The notes under the pieces are model-generated. The model was given only the letters and a program-made list of their open reading frames with translations, searched no databases and was not told the DNA's origin. Both the position numbers and the translations under genes were made by a program. From Shinella granuli (lineage in GTDB: Bacteria > Pseudomonadota > Alphaproteobacteria > Rhizobiales > Rhizobiaceae), in assembly GCF_004341885.1 (NCBI RefSeq), contig NZ_SLVX01000014.1:86108-150107 (forward strand): a stretch of DNA of 64,000 bases. The letters are read 5' to 3'. Shown here piece by piece: positions 8,015-16,501 of this stretch. The number at the start of each line of letters is the position of its first letter. Within the stretch, counting starts at the first letter, position 1.

Positions 8015-8773
8015 TTACGCCTTCCGCCGCTTGTACTTCAGCGTCTCGAACCGCGCCGCCAACCCGTCGTAAAGCAGCAGCCGCCCGACCAGCGGGTCGC
8101 CGGCGCCCGTGACGAGCTTGATCACCTCCATCGCCATCAGCGTGCCGACGACGCCCGTCAGCGCGCCGACGATGCCGGCTTCGGCGCAAGCCGGCACGAC
8201 GCCGGGGGGCGGTGCCGTGGGGAAGAGGTCGCGGTAGCCGGGATGAAGCGTGCCGTCCGGCCCGGCCTCATAGGGTTTCAGCACGGTCAGCGAACCGTCG
8301 AAGCGGCCGACGGCGCCGGTGACGAGCGGAATGCGCGCGGCCTCCGCCGCATCGGCGGAGGCATAGCGCGTATCGAAATTGTCCGAACCGTCGACGAGGA
8401 GATCGTAGCCGGCAAGGAGGCGCGCGGCGGTGCCGGCCGTCAGCCGTTCGGCGATGCCGGTGAAGGCGACATGCGGGTTGAGGCGGGCGACGGCGGCCTC
8501 GGCGCTCGCGATCTTCGGCGTGCCGAGGCCGGCCGTATCGTGGATCACCTGGCGCTGGAGATTGGAGAGGGAAACCGTGTCATCGTCGAGGACGCCGATA
8601 TGGCCGATGCCGGCGGCGGCGAGATACTGGATGACCGGCGCGCCGAGGCCGCCGGCGCCGACGACCAGCACATGCGCCTGCTTCAGCTTCTGCTGGCCCG
8701 CGCCGCCGATCTCGGCGAGCACGATATGCCGGCGGTAGCGGTCGATCTCTTCGGGGCTGAGCGGATCGGTCAT
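8015..8773 (-). CDS. moeB: HesA/MoeB/ThiF family adenylyltransferase
   Basis: 252-residue E1-like enzyme that adenylates the C-terminus of a ubiquitin-like sulfur carrier (MoaD or ThiS type). The nucleotide loop is GAGGLGAP at 39-46, with the conserved DDDTVSLSNLQRQ and DGSDNFDTRY segments after it. The only cysteine is in VPACAEAG; the two CxxC zinc pairs of E. coli MoeB are absent, so it is a zinc-free variant and could serve thiamine or molybdopterin synthesis. The start codon overlaps the recF stop by 4 bases (ATGA), so it is coupled to recF. The symbol follows common usage in rhizobia. Confidence 0.85.
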   Translation of the reverse strand: MTDPLSPEEIDRYRRHIVLAEIGGAGQQKLKQAHVLVVGAGGLGAPVIQYLAAAGIGHIGVLDDDTVSLSNLQRQVIHDTAGLGTPKIASAEAAVARLNPHVAFTGIAERLTAGTAARLLAGYDLLVDGSDNFDTRYASADAAEAARIPLVTGAVGRFDGSLTVLKPYEAGPDGTLHPGYRDLFPTAPPPGVVPACAEAGIVGALTGVVGTLMAMEVIKLVTGAGDPLVGRLLLYDGLAARFETLKYKRRKA

Positions 8774-9894
8774 GGCACGATGCCTCCATGCGAGACGGTG
8801 AGGAACTGCGCGCGATCGCCGAGCGCATCGAACATCGACCGGTCGGTGCCGGTCATGAAGGCCTGGCCGCCGAGCGCATCGACCCGGTCGAACAGCGCGG
8901 CCCGGCGGCCTGCGTCGAGATGGGCGGCGATCTCGTCGAGCAGCAGCACCGGCGCATGGCCGGTCATGCCCCCGACGAGGCCGGCATGGGCGAGGATGAG
9001 GCCGACGAGCAGCGCCTTCTGCTCGCCCGTCGAGCAGCGCTCGGCCTCCATGTCCTTCTCGCGGTGGCGGATCAAGAGGTCGGCGCGGTGCGGGCCGTCC
9101 AGCGTGCGGCCGGCGGCGGCGTCCCGGTAGCGGCCGTCCTGCAGCATGCCGAGATAGATATCCTCGATCTCGTAGGCCGGGCGCTGCCATTCCCCGTCGA
9201 GGAAGCCGGAAAGGCGCATGGTGGCCGAAGGGAACGGGCCGTCGTCGCGCGCCGCCTCCACGAGGCCGGAGAGGAGGCCGACGAGCTCGTGGCGGGCATG
9301 CGCCATGGCGATGCCGAGTTCCGCCATCTGCCGCTCCAGCGCCGTCAGCCAGGCGGGATCGGGCCGCGGCTCGGACAGCAGCCGGTTGCGGCCGCGCATC
9401 GCCTTCTCGAAATCCGCCGCCCGGCGGCCGTGCTCGGGATCGAGCGACAGCACCAGCCGGTCGAGGAAACGGCGGCGATCGGCGGAGGGGCCGGTGAAGA
9501 GGCCGTCCATGGACGGCGTCAGCCAGACGACGCGCAGATGGTCGAGCAGTTCGTCGACGGTGCGGGCGGGCGTGCCGTTCAGCCGGAGTTTCCGCGCCTG
9601 GCCCTCGTCGCCGCCCTCCGTGCCCGTGCCGATGTCGACCTCGCCCATCATGCCGTCGAGCGTGGCGAAGATGGAAAAGCCGCCGCTCGCGCCGGCGCGC
9701 ACGACATCGCCATAGGGCGCGCGGCGCAGGCCCCGGCCCGGCGAAAGCAGGGAGACGGCCTCCATCAGGTTGGTCTTGCCCGCACCGTTCTGCCCCGTCA
9801 ACACGACATGCCGGCCGTCGAGCGGCAGCGACAGGCCCGCATAGTTGCGGAAATCCGTGAGCTTGAGGCGGGAGAGGGAAACCTTGTGCGGCAT
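8770..9894 (-). CDS. recF: DNA replication and repair protein RecF
   Basis: 374-residue SMC-like ATPase that loads RecA at single-stranded gaps. The N-terminus SRLKLTDFRNY is characteristic. Walker A is GQNGAGKT (34-41), the ABC-type signature lies around CSTGEQKALLVGLIL, and Walker B follows in PVLLLDEIAAHLD. The ATG at 9894 is preferred because family alignment begins at HKVSLSRLKL; a longer in-frame extension starts in a repeat. It is translationally coupled to the MoeB-like gene. Separation from dnaA-dnaN, as here, is usual in rhizobia. Confidence 0.95.
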   Translation of the reverse strand: MPHKVSLSRLKLTDFRNYAGLSLPLDGRHVVLTGQNGAGKTNLMEAVSLLSPGRGLRRAPYGDVVRAGASGGFSIFATLDGMMGEVDIGTGTEGGDEGQARKLRLNGTPARTVDELLDHLRVVWLTPSMDGLFTGPSADRRRFLDRLVLSLDPEHGRRAADFEKAMRGRNRLLSEPRPDPAWLTALERQMAELGIAMAHARHELVGLLSGLVEAARDDGPFPSATMRLSGFLDGEWQRPAYEIEDIYLGMLQDGRYRDAAAGRTLDGPHRADLLIRHREKDMEAERCSTGEQKALLVGLILAHAGLVGGMTGHAPVLLLDEIAAHLDAGRRAALFDRVDALGGQAFMTGTDRSMFDALGDRAQFLTVSHGGIVP

Positions 9895-10240
9895 GGGGTG
9901 AGAGCTAGAGCATTTTGCCGCCAAGGGGAATCACCCCGCGGCGCATAAATCGGGCAACAACAGAAAGATGGGCAGGCGCCGGGCGCCATGCAAGTCGTCC
10001 CGGCCCGCAGCCGGCAGCCCTGTCGTCACACCGCAGGGCAATCGCGTTTGGTGCAAACCCCTCCTCCTTGTGGGGAGATGCCGGTAGGCAGAGGGGTCTT
10101 CGCAACCGATTGCCCTGCGTTGTGTCGGGACTGAAAATCCGGCGGCATTGAGCCGGTTGCCTGCCCGGCCGCGAGCAGGTAAGCCAGGACATCCCGCCGT
10201 GCCTTGCATCCTCCCCCCTCCCAGCCCGCAGGTCCTTGCC
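9895..10240. other. Intergenic region between recF and the HAD gene with a family-A repeat fragment
   Basis: No convincing gene. At 9904-9936 is a diverged copy of the dispersed repeat (CTAGAGCATTTTGCCGCCAAG...), nearly identical to the one at 27841. The rest is divergent promoter space for recF and the phosphatase; I see no clear -35/-10 pair. Confidence 0.5.
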
Positions 10241-10915
10241 TTGTCCTCTTTCCTTCCCGTCTTCGACCGTTCGTTCTCCGCCTTCCTCTTCGACATGGAC
10301 GGCACGATCATCAACTCCATTCCGGCCACCGAGCGCGTCTGGACGCGCTGGGCGCTGAAGCACGGGCTGGACGTGGCGACCTTCCTGCCGACCATGCATG
10401 GCGTGCGCGGCATCGACACGATCACGCGGCTCGGCCTGCCGGGCGTCGATCCCGTCGCCGAGGCCAAGGAGGTCGAGCGCGAGGAAATGGAGGATGTCGA
10501 GGGCGTGCTGCCGATCCCGGGCGCGATCGCCTTCCTGTCCGCCCTGCCGGCCGGCCGCTGGGGCATCGTCACCTCGGCGCCGGTGGCGCTCGCCCATCGC
10601 CGCCTCGCCGCCGCCGGCATTCCGCTGCCCGCGGTCATCGTGACGGCCGACGACGTGACGCGCGGCAAGCCAGCACCGGACGGCTACCGGCTGGGTGCCG
10701 AGCGGCTCGGCTTCGACCCGGCCGATTGCCTCGTCTTCGAGGACGTGCCGGCGGGCATTCTTGCCGGCGAGGGCGCCGGCGCCCATGTCGTGGTGATGAC
10801 GGCGACGCACCATCACCCCATCGAGACCGGCCATCCGACGCTGCAGAGCTACGAGGGCGTCACCACGCAAGCCGATGCGGACGGCCGGTTGACGCTGCTG
10901 CGGGCGGCGGGCTGA
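10241..10915 (+). CDS. HAD superfamily hydrolase (phosphoglycolate/sugar phosphatase type)
   Basis: HAD-IA phosphatase of about 224 residues. Motif I is FLFDMDGTIINS (nucleophile and acid Asp), motif II is the IVTSAPVALAH segment, motif III the lysine of TRGKPAPDGY, and motif IV is CLVFEDVPAGILAG. It resembles 2-deoxyglucose-6-phosphatase or glycerol-phosphatase-like enzymes; the substrate is not deducible. The start is uncertain: no ATG lies before motif I, so I propose TTG at 10241, which gives the normal family length. TTG at 10148 would add 31 proline-rich residues unlike the family. Confidence 0.82.
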   Translation: MSSFLPVFDRSFSAFLFDMDGTIINSIPATERVWTRWALKHGLDVATFLPTMHGVRGIDTITRLGLPGVDPVAEAKEVEREEMEDVEGVLPIPGAIAFLSALPAGRWGIVTSAPVALAHRRLAAAGIPLPAVIVTADDVTRGKPAPDGYRLGAERLGFDPADCLVFEDVPAGILAGEGAGAHVVVMTATHHHPIETGHPTLQSYEGVTTQADADGRLTLLRAAG

Positions 10916-10944
10916 CGCGTGGGCTCCCGTTTCACGAAACAGGA

Positions 10945-10970
10945 AAGCCGGGATGTCTCCATCCCGGCTT
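10945..10970. terminator. Bidirectional hairpin terminator between the HAD gene and dnaJ
   Basis: AAGCCGGGATG (10945-10955) and CATCCCGGCTT (10960-10970) are perfectly complementary with a 4-base loop. It sits between the convergent HAD and dnaJ genes; on the minus strand a T-rich stretch (TTTCCTGTTTCG) follows. Confidence 0.7.
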
Positions 10971-11003
10971 CCGGCTGCTGACAAAATCCGCCAAACGCTC
11001 CTC

Positions 11004-11092
11004 TGTCATGGTCGTCCACAACCCATTGAAAAATGGATCCTCGGGACAAGCCCGAGGATGACGGAGTGCTTGGGGTGACGTTTGTTCACGAG
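11004..11092 (+). repeat. Dispersed repeat family B, copy 1
   Basis: Contains CCTCGGGACAAGCCCGAGG and then ATGACGGAGTGCTTGGGGTG. A second copy at 35924-36020 shares the inverted CTCGGG/CCCGAG core and the ATGACGGAGTGCTTGGGG tail. This kind of element is common between genes in alphaproteobacteria. Read on the reverse strand it gives the familiar spurious peptide VILGLVPRI. Confidence 0.7.
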
Positions 11093-11097
11093 AGCGG

Positions 11098-12228
11098 TCA
11101 GCCCTCGAAGAACTCCTTCATCCGCGCGAAGAAGCCTGACGATTCCGGGTTGTTGTCCTTCGAGGAGATCTCCTCGAATTCCTTGAGCAGCTCGCGCTGG
11201 CGCTTCGTCAGCTTCTGCGGCGTCTCGATCTGGATCTGGATATAGAGATCGCCGACCTGCGTGGAGCGCAGTACCGGCATGCCCTTGCCCTTGAGGCGGA
11301 ACTGGCGGCCGGCCTGGGTGCCCTCCGGTACCGAGACGCGCGACTTGGTGCCGTCGAGCGTCGCCACGTCGAAGGTTCCGCCGAGCGCTGCCGTCGTCAT
11401 CGAGATCGGCACGGTGCAGTAGAGATCCGCCCCGTCGCGCTGGTAGAACTCGTGCGGCTTCACCGACAGGAAGATGTAGAGATCGCCCGCAGGGCCTCCG
11501 CGCACGCCCGCCTCGCCCTCGCCCGAGAGCCGGATGCGCGTGCCGTCCTCGATGCCCGAGGGGATGTTGACCGACAGCGAGCGCTCTTCCGTGACGCGGC
11601 CATGGCCGTGGCACTTGGTGCAGGGATCGCTGATCGTCTGGCCGCGGCCATGGCAGGTCGGGCAGGTGCGCTCGATCGAGAAGAAGCCCTGTGCGGCGCG
11701 CACGCGGCCGGAGCCCTGGCAGGTGGCGCAGGTCTTCGGGCTGGTGCCGGGCTTGGCGCCCGAACCGGTGCAGACGTCGCAGGTGATCGACGTCGGCACG
11801 CGGATCTGCGCGGTCTTGCCGGCATAGGCCTCTTCCAGCGAGATCTCCATGTTGTAGCGCAGGTCGCCGCCGCGCTCGCGGCCGCCGGACGAGCGCCGCT
11901 GGCGCCCGCCGCCCATCATCTCGCCGAAAATGTCCTCGAAGATGTCGGAGAAGCCGCCGCCCTGGAAACCACCGCCGCCGAAGCCGCCGCCCATGCCGCC
12001 CTGCTCGAAGGCCGCATGGCCGTAACGGTCGTAGGCCGCGCGCTTCTGCGGGTCCTTGAGCGTGTCATACGCCTCGTTGACATCCTTGAACTTCTGCTCG
12101 GCGGAGGCATCGCCCGGATTCTTGTCCGGGTGGTACTTCATCGCCATCTTGCGGAAGGCGCTCTTCAGCTCCTTCTCGTCGGCGCTCTTGGAAACACCCA
12201 GCGTCTCGTAAAAATCAGCTTTTGCCAT
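11098..12228 (-). CDS. dnaJ: Chaperone protein DnaJ
   Basis: 376-residue type I Hsp40. The J-domain has YHPDKNPGD (HPD loop), followed by a Gly/Phe-rich linker ([15 protein letters not shown]). Four zinc motifs CxxCxGxG follow ([32 protein letters not shown]), then the client-binding C-terminal domains. It stimulates the DnaK ATPase and delivers unfolded clients. It lies downstream of dnaK on the same strand with a 241-bp gap that contains a hairpin, so partial read-through from the dnaK heat-shock promoter plus a separate promoter is likely. Confidence 0.97.
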   Translation of the reverse strand: MAKADFYETLGVSKSADEKELKSAFRKMAMKYHPDKNPGDASAEQKFKDVNEAYDTLKDPQKRAAYDRYGHAAFEQGGMGGGFGGGGFQGGGFSDIFEDIFGEMMGGGRQRRSSGGRERGGDLRYNMEISLEEAYAGKTAQIRVPTSITCDVCTGSGAKPGTSPKTCATCQGSGRVRAAQGFFSIERTCPTCHGRGQTISDPCTKCHGHGRVTEERSLSVNIPSGIEDGTRIRLSGEGEAGVRGGPAGDLYIFLSVKPHEFYQRDGADLYCTVPISMTTAALGGTFDVATLDGTKSRVSVPEGTQAGRQFRLKGKGMPVLRSTQVGDLYIQIQIETPQKLTKRQRELLKEFEEISSKDNNPESSGFFARMKEFFEG

Positions 12229-12432
12229 TCGGGTTCACGTCCGTTTCTCGGGAACGGTCTTCTTGTTATGGACCTGGAAGCTTGCCTTAGCCTGCATGCC
12301 TGAAAAGCGCGCATGCAAAAGGCGGAAGCCGGAGCGAAGGAAAAGCCAAGACATCGTCGCCGCGGTAAACGGGAGTGATCATCTTGTCTTTTTCCCTTCG
12401 CGCTGACTTCCGCCTTCTCGCTATCCGTTGCA

Positions 12433-12456
12433 CCGGCCGCGAGAGAGCGCGGCCGG
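12433..12456 (-). terminator. Hairpin just after dnaK, possible attenuator or transcript-end stabiliser
   Basis: CCGGCCGCG and CGCGGCCGG form a perfect 9-bp stem with loop AGAGAG, 13 bases past the dnaK stop. No T-tract follows on the minus strand, so it may limit dnaJ expression or protect the dnaK message rather than end it completely. Confidence 0.5.
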
Positions 12457-12469
12457 CAGTTCAGGAGGC

Positions 12470-14386
<1,917 letters not shown>

Positions 14387-14496
14387 GTCATTCTCTCCTT
14401 GAAGCGAACTGCCGGAACCCATTCAGGCATTCGATTGGCAGCCCCTAATGGTATGGTCTTCACGAAAGCATGGGCCGCAGCCCTGCCTTGCGGCGT

Positions 14497-14525
14497 ATAT
14501 AAGGAGCCCTCCAGACGACTGCAAG
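14497..14525 (-). promoter_or_regulatory. Candidate RpoH (sigma-32) heat-shock promoter of dnaK
   Basis: On the minus strand, CTTG (complement of 14522-14525) is separated by 18 bases from CTTATAT (complement of 14497-14503). This matches the alphaproteobacterial RpoH pattern CTTG-N17/18-CYTAT. The predicted start lies about 105 bases before the dnaK ATG. Confidence 0.65.
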
Positions 14526-14853
14526 ACATTGCCGGGCCGCAAAGCTCGCAAAATCAGCGCGTCCGATGGATTTGGTGTACCCCCCTCGCAACCCGCAATC
14601 AACCACAATCCTCTCCGGTGTTTCAAGCAACGGATCGAGGTCTTGGCGGCTCCCAGAGAGATGGGATCTTAAGGCCCGGAAATGTAGAGCATCCGGCATG
14701 GACGGAGGTGTCGGATAGAGAGCGACGGAAGGAAACATATAATATTTTCCTTTACTTGTACGCAGTGTAAAATTTTTCTTGAGGTAAATTTATCCCCGTC
14801 GCCGCCAACGCGCGCACACTTTTCCGACTGAATTGCGAGCGGATTGTGTGGCA
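14526..14853. other. AT-richer intergenic region between dnaK and the toxin-like gene
   Basis: No supported gene. The stretch 14735-14805 is unusually AT-rich for this chromosome (for example TATAATATTTTCC and GTAAAATTTTTC) and probably holds the plus-strand promoter of the toxin-like gene. It marks the left edge of an insert with atypical composition. Confidence 0.5.
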
Positions 14854-15572
14854 ATGATCTCGACGGAGCCTACCGAACCAAGCTTTTTACAATCAAGCTA
14901 CCGATATGCGGCGACAACAGTCGAAATCCGCGCGCTGGCCTTCTCTCTTCGACTAAAGGTCGGCTTCCGCGCCGACCAACCGCGTGTCCCCGCAGGCAAT
15001 CCCGACGGCGGGCAATGGGTCGACGAAGGTTCCGGCGTCCGGCCAATCCTCGTCAGCCGTCGAGGACCTCGCGGCGGAGGACAGATCCGTATCCTCGGGA
15101 GATGGCAGGCCGTGACGCCCTCGCAGGAGGCGCGCTTGGCGGTCAGCGTCGGCCGAATGCAGGAGGCACTGCGGGCCGTTCACAGGCGCGAACCGAACTG
15201 GAAACCGACGCCGCACGTATACGAAACGGTTGAGGGACTGATACGGGCCAACGACGCAACGGCACAGGAGGCGATGCTCCGAGCGCTCCAGTTAAAATTA
15301 CCTCGGACCGGTATCGGGCCGTTTGCAAAGGAGTGGATTGCCGCACCAGCAACCAATAAGCGGCTTACCAGAGCGGAGCAGGCGGATATTGATCGCATAG
15401 GCCGGGCGTACGGATGTCATTGGTGTGGTACAAAGACGTCGGGAACGCCACAGGGCCATTTTGCCGGCGACCATCAGGTGCCAAAATCGTTGGCAAACCT
15501 AGCAGGATTTATCCACACTGCTGGTGGTGCAGCAAATCACAAGGCGGCTTGATATCAAAGGGAAGTTATTGA
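14854..15572 (+). pseudogene. Polymorphic-toxin-like protein with HNH-type C-terminus, frameshifted
   Basis: As sequenced, the frame from ATG 14854 stops at 15552 (232 residues). Residues 44-55 (RVPAGNPDGGQW) are a linker I recognise from rhizobial toxin-like proteins. The C-terminus has C188-x2-C191 (GCHWCGT) followed by GHFAGDHQVP (D206-H207-Q208), like a treble-clef/HNH nuclease, but then degenerates. Reading two bases on from about 15504 gives RIYPHCWWCSKSQGG and ends at 15570-15572. This supplies the missing second CxxC and brings the stop 4 bases before the next gene. One small indel near 15500 therefore seems to have broken the gene. There is no signal peptide and no delivery domain. 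Composition is AT-richer than the neighbours. The toxin role is inferred. Confidence 0.6.
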
Positions 15573-15576
15573 GGTC

Positions 15577-15945
15577 ATGTCTGTTGAAACGCTTACAATC
15601 GCTCCAGAATATCTTAGCATCTATATCGCCGGCCGCACCGGTGTCGATATTCCAATGCACATGGATCGACAGGGAATCTTTGCATCGCCTCAGTGTATAA
15701 ACGTTCCTGCCTATGACTGGAACCATGGAGACACGAATGTCACTTTCGGCCCGTTCGATGACCTGAATGAAACAGCCGAACCGGCATTTGATGGATTTCT
15801 CAAAACTTCACACAGGCGGCTTATTGTTTTTGGCGCAACAGTATCTGAGTACGTCAGCACAACAGTTCCATCAACAAAAACGCGAATCCGCATTTGGCTC
15901 GATCATCCAATTGAGCCTTCAAATGTCGTTATTGCTTGGGGATAA
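15577..15945 (+). CDS. Candidate immunity protein paired with the upstream toxin-like gene
   Basis: 122 residues, mostly predicted beta-strand, no signal peptide, no family I recognise with confidence. It starts 4 bases after the corrected stop of the toxin-like gene, the usual toxin-immunity arrangement. A decayed paralogue lies downstream at 16123-16491, sharing AFDGFL, VPS/TVKTRIRIW and DHP-x-EP-x-NVVIA, which shows that this protein belongs to a family duplicated at the locus. The ATG at 15577 is preceded by TTGAGGTC, a plausible ribosome site. Low GC compared with flanking chromosome. The immunity role rests on position and duplication only. Confidence 0.6.
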   Translation: MSVETLTIAPEYLSIYIAGRTGVDIPMHMDRQGIFASPQCINVPAYDWNHGDTNVTFGPFDDLNETAEPAFDGFLKTSHRRLIVFGATVSEYVSTTVPSTKTRIRIWLDHPIEPSNVVIAWG

Positions 15946-16122
15946 GAAATACAGTAATGTCCTACGGCATTATTATTGCAAATTACATTTAATATATAGA
16001 ATACTTTTATAAATGGCACGACGTTATGACTGTTTCGAACCATAACATGTTTATTATCTCCTGGAGACAGAAAGGTACGCTTGGCGAGAAGATGCTGCTC
16101 AAAGGAGGTGGAAAACCCTAGG

Positions 16123-16491
16123 ATAGCTACTTTTCGCTTCAGCATCACTGCCTTAATACAGCAGAATTTATCTGGCAAACCGGGATATACGCAACATTCC
16201 TTACAATCTCAGGGAAAAATTCATTCCATCTACTCCCGATTGCATCAGTATTCCATGCACATATTGGAATGATGGCGACACCAGCTTTTCCGTTGGAGAA
16301 GCTTCGGAAATAACCATGTCGACGCCCCCGACATTCGACGGGTTTCTCGACACGCCCGACAAGATGCTTGTCTTCTTCGATGCCAACGAGCCGGAGTTTG
16401 CCAGCGTATCGGTGCCCACCGTCAAAACGCGCATTCGGATCTGGATCGATCATCCGAGGGAGCCGGAAAATGTCGTCATCGCCTTCGGATA
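16123..16491 (+). pseudogene. Decayed second copy of the candidate immunity gene
   Basis: From about 16157 the frame ending at 16491 reads IYLANRDIRNIP, then CISIP, YWNDGDTSF, PTFDGFL and TRIRIWIDHPREPENVVIAFG, alignable along its length with the intact protein at 15577. The N-terminal part (ATFRFSITALIQ) is in another frame, so a one-base shift lies near 16156-16162. The expected start, correctly spaced after AAAGGAGGTG (16101-16110), is ATA rather than ATG. It is therefore a pseudogene, unless translation starts at the internal ATG 16316, giving a 58-residue stub. It ends 10 bases from the convergent PBP gene. Confidence 0.65.
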
Positions 16492-16501
16492 AACGCGGCC
16501 G

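Noticed and set aside
10148..10240. N-terminal extension of the HAD phosphatase from TTG 10148
   Set aside because: The 31 residues are proline-rich and low-complexity, with no family similarity and no good ribosome site.
15577..15945. Assignment of the candidate immunity protein to the ComJ nuclease-inhibitor family
   Set aside because: Only a vague similarity in strand pattern; I cannot align defining residues from memory.
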